NCBI RefSeq assembly: GCF_900111935.1
Contig: NZ_FOYN01000003.1
Location: 677,800 to 741,799 of the forward strand
Origin: Halorubrum sodomense
GTDB taxonomy: Archaea; Halobacteriota; Halobacteria; Halobacteriales; Haloferacaceae
Reading direction: 5' to 3'
Length of the DNA: 64,000 bases
Part shown: positions 18,226-27,054 of the stretch, piece by piece
Layout: each line of letters begins with the position of its first letter
How positions within the stretch are numbered: the stretch's first letter is position 1
Position numbers and translations under genes: made by a program
Notes under the pieces: model-generated
Seen by the model: only the letters and a program-made list of their open reading frames with translations
What the model was told of the DNA's origin: nothing
Database searches by the model: none

Positions 18226-18319
18226 TCGGTCCTGCGTCGCGGGCGCGACCCGGTTCGCGCTCGCGGCCCATCCGCACGGTCCGTTTATTTTTAAGTGAAC
18301 GCCGCCGGTAGCGTGGCCC

Positions 18320-18658
18320 ATGCCGCACGACCCGCTCTCGCCCTCCGAGGCCCTCCGCACGCCGCTCGGTGCCGTCCTCGCGGCGGTGAGCCTGCTCGTG
18401 TTCGTTTACTCGCTCGTGATCGCCGCGCAGATCCTGCTCGGCGTCGTCGTCGTCCTCGCGCTCTCGGTCGGGCCGTACCTCTCGTACCGGCTGTTCGCCG
18501 CGCTCGACTCGCTCGCCGACGGCGCTCAGCGGATGGCGGACGCCCGCGAGCGCGAGGCCCGAGGCGACGGCGAGGCGCGGTTCGACCGTCCCGTCGACCG
18601 CGACGCCGCCGAGACGCGCGAGCGCTCCGGAGAGCGGGCGACCGAGCGCGAGCGCTGA
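18320..18658 (+). CDS. Small haloarchaeal membrane protein, unknown function
   Basis: 112 residues. Two hydrophobic segments (about residues 16-36 and 38-55) are followed by a charged Arg/Glu-rich tail likely to be cytoplasmic and helical. Not recognised beyond this. Confidence 0.65.
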   Translation: MPHDPLSPSEALRTPLGAVLAAVSLLVFVYSLVIAAQILLGVVVVLALSVGPYLSYRLFAALDSLADGAQRMADAREREARGDGEARFDRPVDRDAAETRERSGERATERER

Positions 18659-18751
18659 CCGAACCGCCCGGGTCGACGGCGAAGCCGACCGATCTCGGCT
18701 CCCGCGAGTCTCGGCGCGACGCTTTATCTCCGCGCGCTGCGATAGGAGGGC

Positions 18752-19120
18752 ATGAACTGGCGACTCGTCGCGACGGTGGGTGTCGGCGTGAGCGCGTTCC
18801 TGCTCACGGTCGCCGCCGTCACGGAACTACTCGCGCTGCGGATCGAGTTCTCGGCGCTCGTCGGGCTCCCGGTCGGCATCCTCGTCGGCGGCGCGTCCGC
18901 GACGGCGACGTGGCTCCGACTCTGGAACGCTCCGGGCGCTCGCCCCGCGCTGCTCGGCGCCGCGGCGGTCGGCTACGCCGTCGTCGCCCTCGCGGCCGCC
19001 TCGTACGCGATCTCGTCGGTCCGGGGGTTCGTGAGCGTCGAGAGCGCCCTCGCCGTCGCGCTCCTCGTCGGCGTCGCCGCCTTCGCGATCGCGAGGCGCC
19101 GACCGGACCGGTTCGACTGA
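18752..19120 (+). CDS. Four-helix membrane protein, unknown function
   Basis: 122 residues with four hydrophobic segments and short polar loops, ending ARRRPDRFD. Lies 93 bp after the previous gene, same strand. Typical of uncharacterised haloarchaeal membrane proteins. Confidence 0.65.
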   Translation: MNWRLVATVGVGVSAFLLTVAAVTELLALRIEFSALVGLPVGILVGGASATATWLRLWNAPGARPALLGAAAVGYAVVALAAASYAISSVRGFVSVESALAVALLVGVAAFAIARRRPDRFD

Positions 19121-19146
19121 CCAGAGGTCGGAAGCCCCGCAGCACC

Positions 19147-19503
19147 TCACGCGAACACGACGAACCGGAACAGCCACAGCGTTCCCATCCCGGTCGCGAT
19201 GGTCGCGAACACGTTCTCCGTCCGCCACGCGACCGCGCCGGCGACGGCGCCGGCGATCAGCCGCTCGTCGAGGAGGGTCGCGGCGACCGACGGGCGCAGC
19301 GTCACGAGGTCGGGGAGGACGAGCGCAGCGAGGACCGCGGGCGGGACGTACCGTAGCGGTCGCTGGACGCGCGCCGGGACCCCGTCGATCCGCCCGAACA
19401 GGTGGATGAAGGAGAGCCGGATCGCGTAGGTGACGACGCCGATCGCGACGATGGCAACCCAGGCGCGCGGGGAGGCGACGGCCGCGCCGAGGGCGCCCGT
19501 CAC
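19147..19503 (-). CDS. azlD: AzlD family branched-chain amino acid export subunit
   Basis: 118 residues from GTG 19503, four hydrophobic segments, with AlzD-type sequence GVVTYAIRLSFI and RYVPPAVLAALV. AzlD is the small partner of AzlC; the pair exports branched-chain amino acids and analogues. It follows azlC by 31 bp on the same strand. Confidence 0.85.
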   Translation of the reverse strand: MTGALGAAVASPRAWVAIVAIGVVTYAIRLSFIHLFGRIDGVPARVQRPLRYVPPAVLAALVLPDLVTLRPSVAATLLDERLIAGAVAGAVAWRTENVFATIATGMGTLWLFRFVVFA

Positions 19504-19534
19504 GACGCGACCGCCCCCGAGTCGACCGCGTCGG

Positions 19535-20224
19535 TCACGAGGCCGTCACCTCCGTCACGAGCCCGGCCGCGATCCCGGACAGCGCCCCGACGAGCAGGCC
19601 GAGGTTGAGCGGGAGGCCGACTGCGACGACCGCCGTCGCGCCGCCGGCGACGCCCGCGACGGTCGTCGGGCGATCCTTCATCGCGGGGACGAGTAGCGCG
19701 AGGAACACGAGCGGGACCGCGAAGGTGAGACCCCACGCGTCCGGAACGCCGGCGCCGAGGACGACGCCCGCGACGGTGCCGATCTGCCAGACGACCCACA
19801 GCGACGCGGCCGCGCCGAGGTAGTAGCGCCACCGACTGCGCTCGGGGTTCTCGTCGAACTCGGCGACCGAGAGCGCGTACGCCTGGTCGGTGAGGAGGTA
19901 CGCGAGCCCCGCTCGGAGCCGCCGCCCGTACTCCGCGAAGTGCGGCGCGATAGACGCCGAGTACATCAGCATTCTGAGGTTGATCACGACGGCCGTGCCG
20001 ACGACGACCGCGAGGGGCGCGTTCTCGCCGAGCAGGTCCAGCGCCGCCAGCTGGGAGGCGCCCGCGAACACGATCACGGACATCCCGACGGCCTCCGCGA
20101 GGCCGAGTCCGGCGTCGACCGTCGCGATACCGGCGACGAGCGCGAACGGCGCGATCCCTAACATTAGCGGCGACACGTCCCGTACGCCGGCCAGCAGGTC
20201 CTCGTCGAGAACGGACCGGGACAC
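19535..20224 (-). CDS. azlC: AzlC family branched-chain amino acid exporter
   Basis: 229 residues from GTG 20224. The open frame extends further upstream, but that part is antisense shadow of the methylase gene. The AzlC core is visible: GIAPFALVAGIATVDAG, FAGASQLAALDLL, LRMLMYSASIAPH. About seven hydrophobic segments. Its start overlaps the region just before the stop of the TrmJ-like gene, so the four minus-strand genes at 21677-19147 probably form one transcript. Confidence 0.88.
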   Translation of the reverse strand: MSRSVLDEDLLAGVRDVSPLMLGIAPFALVAGIATVDAGLGLAEAVGMSVIVFAGASQLAALDLLGENAPLAVVVGTAVVINLRMLMYSASIAPHFAEYGRRLRAGLAYLLTDQAYALSVAEFDENPERSRWRYYLGAAASLWVVWQIGTVAGVVLGAGVPDAWGLTFAVPLVFLALLVPAMKDRPTTVAGVAGGATAVVAVGLPLNLGLLVGALSGIAAGLVTEVTAS

Positions 20225-20226
20225 GG

Positions 20227-21090
20227 CTATTGCTCCTTCGGATACGGGGGCTCGTCGTACTTCGCCGCGAGGTGGTCGGCGTGCTCCAGCTTCGCGTTCG
20301 CCTTGCGGAAGGTGCCGAGCAGCGAGTGGACCTCGCGTTCCGTGGGGTGCGCGCGGCCGAGCAGCCGGCGCATCAGCAGCGCGTTCTTCTCGCGGACGTG
20401 TTCCCGTTGCCCGGTCGCCGCGAGGAACTCGTCGAAAAAGTCGTGGAAGCGCTCGACGTCGGCCTCGGGGGCGCGGGTCACCTCGGTGTCGGGTAACTGG
20501 GTCTCGTCGACGGTGAGATCGCGCAGTTCGTACAGGAGGACCGTCGCGGCCTGCCCGAGGTTCAAGACGGGGTAGTCGTCGTCGGCCGGGATCGAGCACA
20601 CTTCGTCGAGCCGCGAGAGCTCCTCGTTGTTGAGCCCGCGCCCCTCGCGGCCGAAGACGATGGCGGTGGGGGCGTCGACCGCCTTCAGCGACTCGCGCAG
20701 TTCGACGGGCGTCTTGAACGGGAACCGCTCGTGGCTGCGGTCGTCCTCGCCGGTGATCGCCGTGGTGCCGACGGTGTGGTAGTTCGCGACCACCTCCTCG
20801 AAGGTGACCTCCTCGGCGTTCGGGAGCACGTCCTCGCGGGCGTGGCCGGCGAAGCCGTACGCCTCGCCGTCCTCCTCGATCTCGGGCGGATCCACGAGCT
20901 TGAGGTCCGTGAGGCCGAAGTTCTTCATCGCTCGTGCGATCGTGCCGACGTTCCCCGGCGTCTCCGGTTCGACGACGACGACGACGGGCTTGCGGCGATC
21001 GGCCACCGTCTCTGCGGTTTCCGCGGCTCTCGCTGCCGCCGCGGCCTCGGTCGCTTCCTCGCCCGCGTCTCCGTCCTCGCCGTCGCTCAT
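20227..21090 (-). CDS. trmJ: TrmJ-like tRNA 2'-O-methyltransferase (SpoU/SPOUT)
   Basis: 287 residues from ATG 21090. The SPOUT fold is marked by [20 protein letters not shown], the middle [13 protein letters not shown] and the knot region [14 protein letters not shown]. Archaeal TrmJ methylates the 2'-O of C32 in tRNA. A C-terminal helical extension mediates dimerisation in the family. Its ATG overlaps the stop of the upstream gene (ATGA), so the two are translationally coupled. Confidence 0.88.
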   Translation of the reverse strand: MSDGEDGDAGEEATEAAAAARAAETAETVADRRKPVVVVVEPETPGNVGTIARAMKNFGLTDLKLVDPPEIEEDGEAYGFAGHAREDVLPNAEEVTFEEVVANYHTVGTTAITGEDDRSHERFPFKTPVELRESLKAVDAPTAIVFGREGRGLNNEELSRLDEVCSIPADDDYPVLNLGQAATVLLYELRDLTVDETQLPDTEVTRAPEADVERFHDFFDEFLAATGQREHVREKNALLMRRLLGRAHPTEREVHSLLGTFRKANAKLEHADHLAAKYDEPPYPKEQ

Positions 21091-21677
21091 CGGTCCGACG
21101 GGTAGTCGGTCGAGAGGTCGAGGTCGGACTCCGTGAGGTCCGCCTCGGTCAGTTCCTCGCGCTCGGGGTCCTCCTCGCCGGCGAGTTCGAGGATGTCGAT
21201 CCGGTCGCCGTCGAACCCCTCCTCGAGCCGGTCCTGGACCTCCTGTTGGTCCGGGAGGTCCGGCAGCCCGTCCGGGTCTTCCTCGACGTGCTCGACGGAG
21301 CCGTACCCCTCGGGCGCCTCGTTGCCGGCGGCGACCCACTCGTGGAAGCGGTCCGCGAACTCGACCGATCCCTTGTGGTCGCTGCCGCCCGCCTCGCGGA
21401 ACCAGTAGAGCAGCTCGCGCTCGTGCTCGGGACAGAGGAGTACCTCGCCGTCCGGCTCGCCGTAGACGATTTCGGCCTCGTTACAGCGGTGGATCTCGTC
21501 TTCGCCGTAGTCGAGGTAACAGACGTCGCAGGGCTCCTCGACGAGGCCGACGAGCCGCAGGAGTCGCTCTCGCGGGTCCTCCGGGATCTCGTCGAGGGGC
21601 TTCAGCTCCTCGTCGTCGGTGAATATCTCGTCCTCCTCGAAGCGCCACCCGCGGAGGCCGATGCTCACTTTCGCCAT
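21087..21677 (-). CDS. Haloarchaeal Cys-rich protein, unknown function
   Basis: 196 residues. An N-terminal [13 protein letters not shown], then a CDVCYLDYG ... HRCNEAE ... LLCPEHE cluster suggests a zinc site. The C-terminus is strongly acidic. The coupled position upstream of the TrmJ-like methylase hints at an RNA-related role, but that is inference only. Confidence 0.7.
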   Translation of the reverse strand: MAKVSIGLRGWRFEEDEIFTDDEELKPLDEIPEDPRERLLRLVGLVEEPCDVCYLDYGEDEIHRCNEAEIVYGEPDGEVLLCPEHERELLYWFREAGGSDHKGSVEFADRFHEWVAAGNEAPEGYGSVEHVEEDPDGLPDLPDQQEVQDRLEEGFDGDRIDILELAGEEDPEREELTEADLTESDLDLSTDYPSDR

Positions 21678-21840
21678 GTCCCAGGCTACGCTCCGGCGGC
21701 GATAAAAGCGCGTCCTTCCCGGCACGAGGGCGACAGCTGCGCCGCGCCGCGTCGGAGAGACCGAGCCGGGCGCCCGCGAGGTCCGCCCCGGCGCGACCCC
21801 GACGCGGTCGCTTATGTACCCGGCGTCCCTCGTCGCGGCC

Positions 21841-22353
21841 ATGAGACGGCGGCGACTCCTCGGGCTGACCGCGGCCGCCACGCTCGGCGCCGCCGCGGGC
21901 TGCCTCGGGACCGGCGACGGCGGCGGCGGCGACACCGCATGGCCCACCGGAACGTACGCCGACTACGAGACGACGACCGTGACCGTCGAGAGCCCCGAGG
22001 GTGACTCTCGGGGATCGGTGACCGCCGCGATCGCGGACACCGGGGACAAGCGCATTCTGGGTCTCAGCGACGCCGAATCGCTGCCCGAAGACGGCGGCAT
22101 GCTGTTCGTGTACGACGCGCCCCGAGACTCGCTCACCTACGTGATGCGTCGGATGAGCTTCGGGATCGACATCGTCTACGTCGACGGCGACCGGACGATT
22201 ACGCGAATTCACAACGCGCCCGAGCCGGGTCCGAACGAGGACGGCGAAGCGCAGCGGTATCCCGGCTCGGGCCAGTACGTGCTCGAACTTCCCTACGAGT
22301 GGACCGACCGTCACGGCGTCGAAGTCGGGGACTCGTTGGTCTTCGAGCTGTAA
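21841..22353 (+). CDS. DUF192 lipoprotein
   Basis: 170 residues from ATG 21841 (the frame opens 27 bases earlier, but RRRRLLGLT should be near the start). Tat-like Arg run and lipobox AAGC (Cys20). The mature part is a DUF192 domain, recognisable from [31 protein letters not shown] and [10 protein letters not shown]. The family's biochemical role is unknown; it would sit on the outer face of the membrane. Confidence 0.85.
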   Translation: MRRRRLLGLTAAATLGAAAGCLGTGDGGGGDTAWPTGTYADYETTTVTVESPEGDSRGSVTAAIADTGDKRILGLSDAESLPEDGGMLFVYDAPRDSLTYVMRRMSFGIDIVYVDGDRTITRIHNAPEPGPNEDGEAQRYPGSGQYVLELPYEWTDRHGVEVGDSLVFEL

Positions 22354-22389
22354 CTCAGTGATCCCGGAAGCCGGCCGAGGCCGCGTCCG

Positions 22390-23436
22390 TCAGAACTCGA
22401 ACCCGACGGCGTCGCGACTCGGACGGAGCGGGCTCTTCGGGTACGGCGGCTCGGCGTCGGGGTCGTTGAACGCCCGCGGCGCCACGTCGTTCGGCCCGTT
22501 CGGGTAACAGAGCGCGGCGAGCGTCTGAATCGCCGTGCGCCCGCTCGCGAGCTCGAACTGGCCGCCGCCGTACAGCTCGATCCCCTCCCGTTCGCAGTGG
22601 GCGATCGTCTCGAACAGCGATTCGAGCGTGCCGAACCGCGACGGTTTGATGTTACACCAACCCGGCTCGATCGGGAGGGATTCGAGGCTCTCGACGCCGT
22701 CGACCGGGTAGTCGAAGGAGAGCCGGTCGGCCTGCGGCTCGACGAGCGCGCTCGTCGCGGGCGTGAACGCGGGGTCCTCAACGACCGCGGCCGGGAACGC
22801 CGCGAACACGTCGCGGTACAGCTCCGGGTCGGGCTCGACGTCGACGTCGGTCCCCTCGTACCACCCCTTCAGGTCGAGGATGCGCACGGCGTCGGTCTCG
22901 CGCAGCGTCTCGAACGCCGCCTCGGGCCACTCCGGGGTGGGGTCGAGCTTGAACTCCAGGTCGGGGTCGCGCGAGAGCAGCGCCTCGACGCGGTCGGTCG
23001 AGGGCGGGTCGCCCAGCCGCGTCGAGACGACGAACCTGACCGGCTCCGGGTCGACGCCGAGCCGGTCGCCAAGCGACTCCTCGCGCTGGCGGAGCGCTAA
23101 GTCGAGCGCGGCGCTCTCGACCGCCCACCGGCGGTAGTTTCGCGACGTCTCGTTCTCCGGCGGGGTTCCGTGAAAGAGGTCGATCTCGTCGAGCCGGTCC
23201 GACAGCGCGTCGATCGTCCACTCTCCCTCGATATCGATCGGGTCGGTCCCGGCGAGCGCGTCGTGGTCGGCGGTCTCGTAGGTCACGTCCTCGCCCCGAC
23301 CGACGACGCCGTCGCCGGAGAGGCGGTACTCCGTGGTCGTCCGCTCGAACCCGCTCGTCGTGTTCGCGGTGTGTCGCCGGCGACCGACCGACTCGATCGT
23401 CACCGACAGGTCCGCGATCCGATCGTAGTGGCTCAT
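22390..23436 (-). CDS. Enolase-superfamily-like protein
   Basis: 348 residues. A capping-domain start (SDLSVTIESVG-like) precedes a barrel with EFKLDPTPEW, RILDLKGWYEGTD, VVEDPAF, CNIKPSRFG and YGGGQFELASGR. The order and spacing recall the muconate/o-succinylbenzoate synthase branch. Several canonical metal ligands look altered, so the activity is uncertain. Known relatives are hypothetical 'enolase-like' proteins. No pathway neighbours help. Confidence 0.65.
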   Translation of the reverse strand: MSHYDRIADLSVTIESVGRRRHTANTTSGFERTTTEYRLSGDGVVGRGEDVTYETADHDALAGTDPIDIEGEWTIDALSDRLDEIDLFHGTPPENETSRNYRRWAVESAALDLALRQREESLGDRLGVDPEPVRFVVSTRLGDPPSTDRVEALLSRDPDLEFKLDPTPEWPEAAFETLRETDAVRILDLKGWYEGTDVDVEPDPELYRDVFAAFPAAVVEDPAFTPATSALVEPQADRLSFDYPVDGVESLESLPIEPGWCNIKPSRFGTLESLFETIAHCEREGIELYGGGQFELASGRTAIQTLAALCYPNGPNDVAPRAFNDPDAEPPYPKSPLRPSRDAVGFEF

Positions 23437-23512
23437 GACCGATCCGAGGCGGCCCGGTCACTTAAATCGGTGAGCGCGGCGTCGGGGGCGACCCGAATAC
23501 GTCTCGGCCCGA

Positions 23513-24220
23513 CTACGTCCCCGGGTCGCTCGCGCGGCCTCGGAGGGTCGCGATCCGGGTGCCGAGCGTCCAGAACAGCGGGACCACGGTGAGAACGACG
23601 GCGCCCGCGGCCGCGACCTGGAGGACGGTCGTGGTGAACCACGGCTCGCCGTCGGCGTACGGCAGCGAGGTGTGAGTCACGTTGCCGATCACGGGGACGA
23701 AGTAGTCCATCAGCAGGTCCGCGGTGTACCACGCGGTCGCGACCGCGACCGCGCGGAGCGGGAAGTCGGTGATTCGATGGAGGACGAGCGCCTGAACGAC
23801 CATCGCGAGGTGGCTGAAGAGGAGGAACGCGTACAGCGCCGGGCCGTTGACCGCGAGGAACTCCGGCCAGAAGACGACGAGGACGTACGGGGTCCACAGC
23901 CCGAGTTTGACGTTGCCGAAGAAGGCGAGCGTCGCGAGCGTGTCGCTCGACCGCCCGAGCGCCCACGCGCCGAGCGCGAGCGCGGTAAGCAGCGTCGCTC
24001 CGGGGCTGTCCGGAATGAATACCCACATCTCGGTCGGGAGGGCTCGGAACTGGAACCGGTAGTACCAGAAGCCGAAGGCGGTGCCGACGAGGTTGATGGC
24101 GACGATGACCCACGCGAACCGGAAGGCGACATCTTCCAGCCGCTTCGGGAGCGGCGCGACCCACCGCGGGAGCGACTCGCGGTCCGGCGGGTCGCGGCCG
24201 AGCGCGCCGACGATGTCCAT
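23513..24220 (-). CDS. DUF1405 membrane protein
   Basis: 235 residues with about six hydrophobic segments. Family-like sequences include GFWYYRFQ, FGNVKLGLWTPYVL and HLAMVVQALVL. Function unknown; the family occurs in archaea and Firmicutes. Divergent from fxsA. Confidence 0.8.
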   Translation of the reverse strand: MDIVGALGRDPPDRESLPRWVAPLPKRLEDVAFRFAWVIVAINLVGTAFGFWYYRFQFRALPTEMWVFIPDSPGATLLTALALGAWALGRSSDTLATLAFFGNVKLGLWTPYVLVVFWPEFLAVNGPALYAFLLFSHLAMVVQALVLHRITDFPLRAVAVATAWYTADLLMDYFVPVIGNVTHTSLPYADGEPWFTTTVLQVAAAGAVVLTVVPLFWTLGTRIATLRGRASDPGT

Positions 24221-24375
24221 ACCGCCGGGTCGGACCGGGTGGGCAAAGCCGTGGCGGTCGCGGCGGGCGCGACCGGCGCCGGGGGAGGCGAACGCGGGAC
24301 GAGCGACCGCGAAACGTCGCCCGACCGGCGGCCGCGACGAAAAGGGCTATGGGCGCCCGGCGGGAAGGCGGGGGT

Positions 24376-25002
24376 ATGCGCCCGCGAACGCTGCTCGCGC
24401 TGCTGCTCGTCGTCCCCCTCGTGGACGCGCTGTTCCTGATCGTGGTCGCGACGCGGCTCGGGTGGCCGGCGACGGTCGCCTTGGTCGTGTTGACGGCCGT
24501 CCTCGGGATGCTCCTATTGCGCGCCGAGGGGCGTGCCACCCTCGCGCGCATCCAACGGAAGGCGGCGCAGGGGACGCCGCCGACCGACGAGCTGCTCGAC
24601 GGCGGGCTGCTCATCGCCGCGGGCGCGTTCCTGCTCACGCCGGGGCTCGTCACCGACGCGGTCGGCTTCCTGCTCGCGCTCCCCCTCTCGCGGGTCCCGA
24701 TCCGGATGGCCCTGAAGAAGTACGTCGTCGTCCCCTACATCGAACGCGAGACGGACGGCTTCTTCTCGGGCAACGTCTACATCGGCGGCTTCCCGAACGA
24801 CGGCGAGGGCGGCTTCTCGATGGGCGGCGGCGGGTTCCCCGGCGGACCCGGGGGCAGTCCCGACGGATTCGACGGCGGCGACGCAGTCGACGCCGACGGG
24901 AGCGCCGGGGGGAACGCGAACACCGGCGGCGCGTCGACGGACGACGACGTCGTCGACGTGGACTTCACCGTCGAAGAGGAGGAACGGAAGGGAACCGACT
25001 GA
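24376..25002 (+). CDS. fxsA: FxsA family membrane protein
   Basis: 208 residues from ATG 24376. N-terminal FxsA domain with TM segments at about 5-25, 28-48 and 70-95, including LLRAEGR and LLIAAGAFLLTPGLVTD. The C-terminal 90 residues are Gly- and Asp-rich and disordered. FxsA is known in E. coli as a suppressor of phage T7 exclusion by F plasmids; its normal function is unclear. Confidence 0.88.
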   Translation: MRPRTLLALLLVVPLVDALFLIVVATRLGWPATVALVVLTAVLGMLLLRAEGRATLARIQRKAAQGTPPTDELLDGGLLIAAGAFLLTPGLVTDAVGFLLALPLSRVPIRMALKKYVVVPYIERETDGFFSGNVYIGGFPNDGEGGFSMGGGGFPGGPGGSPDGFDGGDAVDADGSAGGNANTGGASTDDDVVDVDFTVEEEERKGTD

Positions 25003-25105
25003 CCGCACGGGCGTCGCGACGGTCCGTGAAACCGCCACACTGCGGCCGGCTGCCGAAAGGAAACCCTTAAAATCCTACCCGCGCAACGATTGAATGCGCT
25101 CACCT

Positions 25106-25179
25106 GGGCCAATAGCTCAGTCAGGTTGAGCGCTCGGCTGATAACCGGGAGGTCCGCGGTTCAAATCCGTGTTGGCCCA
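25106..25179 (+). tRNA. tRNA-Ile (GAT anticodon)
   Basis: Full cloverleaf. Acceptor GGGCCAA (25106-25112) pairs with TTGGCCC (25172-25178), discriminator A. The anticodon arm is CTCGG-CTGATAA-CCGGG and the T arm CGCGG-TTCAAAT-CCGTG. No intron; CCA is not fully encoded. The accessory island begins immediately downstream. Confidence 0.95.
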
Positions 25180-25475
25180 CCTACTGCCCGCTCGGTCTCC
25201 GACCGGGCGAGATTGGTGGGCTGGGACTCCCCAGCCACCCAATTTCGGTATTCTAACGCTCCTGAGAATGGGGTCCAAAATCGTCATTCCACTAGGTTCC
25301 TAAGCGCGCCCCGACGCCGTACTGCGGTGCGCGAATCATGTGCTATAGCTGCGCCAACCGATATCGCTCCCCCAGTTAAGGTTTCACCGACAACCATGTG
25401 TGATATTATGTATTCTAATTTAAGTAAGTCTTTTCTATTACACTACTTGATTAAATTATATATTATTACATAATT
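25180..25475. other. AT-rich flank between tRNA-Ile and the integrase
   Basis: Starts with two GC-rich hairpins (about 25186-25207 and 25213-25242), then becomes strongly AT-rich at 25380-25490. No coding frame is convincing. Position and composition suit the left boundary of an integrated element. I did not find a second copy of the tRNA 3' end inside the window. Confidence 0.5.
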
Positions 25476-26081
25476 TTAGCTAAATCTAGCTTCGTCAAAC
25501 GCAGTGTTGACAATATCTGGCGTTGGTGAATTAAGATATGGCTCGATGGCTTGGAACGAGTCCCACCCGCCGACCGTCATGACGACGCGCGGGTCCATCT
25601 GCCGATCGACGAGGAGCCGCTGCGCGAACCGGCGCCGGAGATCGTGGCTCGACACGTGGCGGAAGTCCTCGTCGCCCGTCGCTTCGGCCGCGCGCTCGGC
25701 CGTGCGCTTGACCACCGCCCGGACGCCGCTCTCGGAGAGGTCGACGATCGGCTCGTGGCGGCCGACATCCTCCGAGCGGACGTACCGATGGAGATCGCCC
25801 TCGACCTCCCGCGGGAGGTAGGCGTCGCGAGGCTTCCCGCCGCTCCCGGTCGTGTCCTTCCCCTTAGGGACGCGGAGCCGGAAGTGGTCGCCGTCGGGAG
25901 TCCGCTTCACGTGTTTCGGCGTGACCTGCGGGATCTCGAAGGCGCGGAGGCCGACGAACCCGCCGATCTGTATCACGAGATCGTCGCGGTGACTCCCGGC
26001 GGCGCGACGGAGCGCCTCGAGGTCGTCGTCTGTCAGCCAGCACTTGTACTGGTCCTCTTTGCCGGTCGCCTCTAATCGCAT
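25476..26081 (-). CDS. Small tyrosine recombinase/integrase
   Basis: About 201 residues from ATG 26081 (TTG 26093 would be longer). Catalytic-domain residues are in order: Arg46 in GLRAFEI, a beta-strand Lys in VPKGKDT, HDLRR (His146, Arg149), Trp173 in GGWDS, nucleophile Tyr182 in IEPYL. The short length, with only a brief N-terminal arm, matches compact haloarchaeal plasmid and virus integrases. Its 3' end points at tRNA-Ile, the likely attachment site. All catalytic positions are intact, so it may be active. Confidence 0.88.
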   Translation of the reverse strand: MRLEATGKEDQYKCWLTDDDLEALRRAAGSHRDDLVIQIGGFVGLRAFEIPQVTPKHVKRTPDGDHFRLRVPKGKDTTGSGGKPRDAYLPREVEGDLHRYVRSEDVGRHEPIVDLSESGVRAVVKRTAERAAEATGDEDFRHVSSHDLRRRFAQRLLVDRQMDPRVVMTVGGWDSFQAIEPYLNSPTPDIVNTAFDEARFS

Positions 26082-26204
26082 ACGAACTTCCAAAAGAAGA
26101 TAGCACTTAGTACGGCAGAACCGACGAGGTCCTCGGCGTGATCGGGGCGGAATCAGGGGGTTCGTTGACGACTTGTTCTAGAAGTCGGCCGTCACTCTCG
26201 GCCG

Positions 26205-26456
26205 TCAGAGAAGCTCGTCGATCCACTCACACCACGCCTCAAAGTCGTCGGCACCGCACTGGTCGGCGATCGACCGGTACGTGTCCTGTGAGATCTGGTC
26301 GCTGTCGGTGAGCGGAACACTCACCACGCGAACCTCGTCCGACTCCGGGTGCTCGTACCGGAGCTTCACGTGACTCCCCTCGCGGCCGACCGGTTGGTAC
26401 CGCATCGATCGGAGTGCCTTCACGATCTCCCGACCGTCAAAATTCGCATAGACCAT
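26205..26456 (-). CDS. hicA: HicA-family toxin (YcfA-like mRNA interferase)
   Basis: 83 residues. The double-stranded-RNA-binding-like fold is indicated by GREIVKALRSM and GSHVKLRYEHP, with catalytic His29. Family toxins cut mRNA and block translation. The C-terminus DDFEAWCEWIDELL extends a little past typical HicA. It starts 6 bases after its presumed antitoxin gene. An extra copy of the tail lies at 26792-26840. Confidence 0.85.
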   Translation of the reverse strand: MVYANFDGREIVKALRSMRYQPVGREGSHVKLRYEHPESDEVRVVSVPLTDSDQISQDTYRSIADQCGADDFEAWCEWIDELL

Positions 26457-26462
26457 CCCGGA

Positions 26463-26720
26463 CTACTCCCACGGCGGCTCGCCAGCATCCTCGACCTCGT
26501 CTGGGTCAACGCCGATCTCCTCCAGGAACGCCTCCTCGTCGTCGATCGGCTCGCCGCCGCCGGCGTGGAGAGTCAGCGCGTCCGCGAGCCGAGAGAGTGC
26601 GACCGGCTTCGACTCCCCCGACGCGGCGACGCCCGACTCGACGTCACGCGCCGTCACGAGATCGCCCTCGTAGGTGAACTCCACCCCGTCGGCACGGTCG
26701 TTCTCGGAAGTGGTCGCCAT
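26463..26720 (-). CDS. hicB: HicB-family antitoxin
   Basis: 85 residues: an N-terminal partial RNase H-like HicB fold (GVEFTYEGDLVTARDVESGV and ALSRLADALTLHAGGG), then an acidic tail. It neutralises the adjacent HicA. The antitoxin-first order and the short gap are normal for some HicBA loci. No DNA-binding domain is evident at the C-terminus, so autoregulation is uncertain. Confidence 0.78.
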   Translation of the reverse strand: MATTSENDRADGVEFTYEGDLVTARDVESGVAASGESKPVALSRLADALTLHAGGGEPIDDEEAFLEEIGVDPDEVEDAGEPPWE

Positions 26721-26791
26721 TACGTGTAATCAGGCGCGGAACCGGTGAAAAGTGTTCTGGCGTGGTGTTCTAGTAGTCGTCAAGATGGGAA

Positions 26792-26840
26792 TCAGCGATG
26801 CTCGTCGATCCACTCGCACCACCCGTGGAAGTCGTCCTTT
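26792..26840 (-). pseudogene. Duplicated 3' tail of hicA
   Basis: On the minus strand this encodes DDFHGWCEWIDEHR and a stop, matching the intact toxin's DDFEAWCEWIDELL and stop. Similarity continues weakly into the flank (GTTCTAGTAGTCGTC against GTTCTAGAAGTCGGC). The rest of the toxin gene is absent. It is the remnant of a second hicA locus. Confidence 0.75.
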
Positions 26841-27054
26841 TGTGGATCCGAGGAGCTGCGATACGTTTCGCCGACAACGTACTAGTCTCCATAGGCCGGC
26901 ATGTTCTGACTATCGTGTCTCTTTCAGTCGACCTTATCAAACCGATCGTTCAACTGCCCCATAATCCCGATGCGTTCAACGTAGATCTGCTGTACCACTG
27001 GAAAATCGTGAGAATATCATATCGTCGTGGTAGCTACACGACAGCACTCAGCAG
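26841..27054. other. Gene-poor, lower-GC stretch in the island
   Basis: No frame shows haloarchaeal codon bias, and the sequence is rich in A and T relative to the core genome. It looks like decayed mobile DNA. Confidence 0.4.

Noticed and set aside
16534-18360. 608-residue minus-strand frame opposite the aldehyde oxidoreductase
   Set aside because: Antisense shadow of a gene with all cluster ligands in place.
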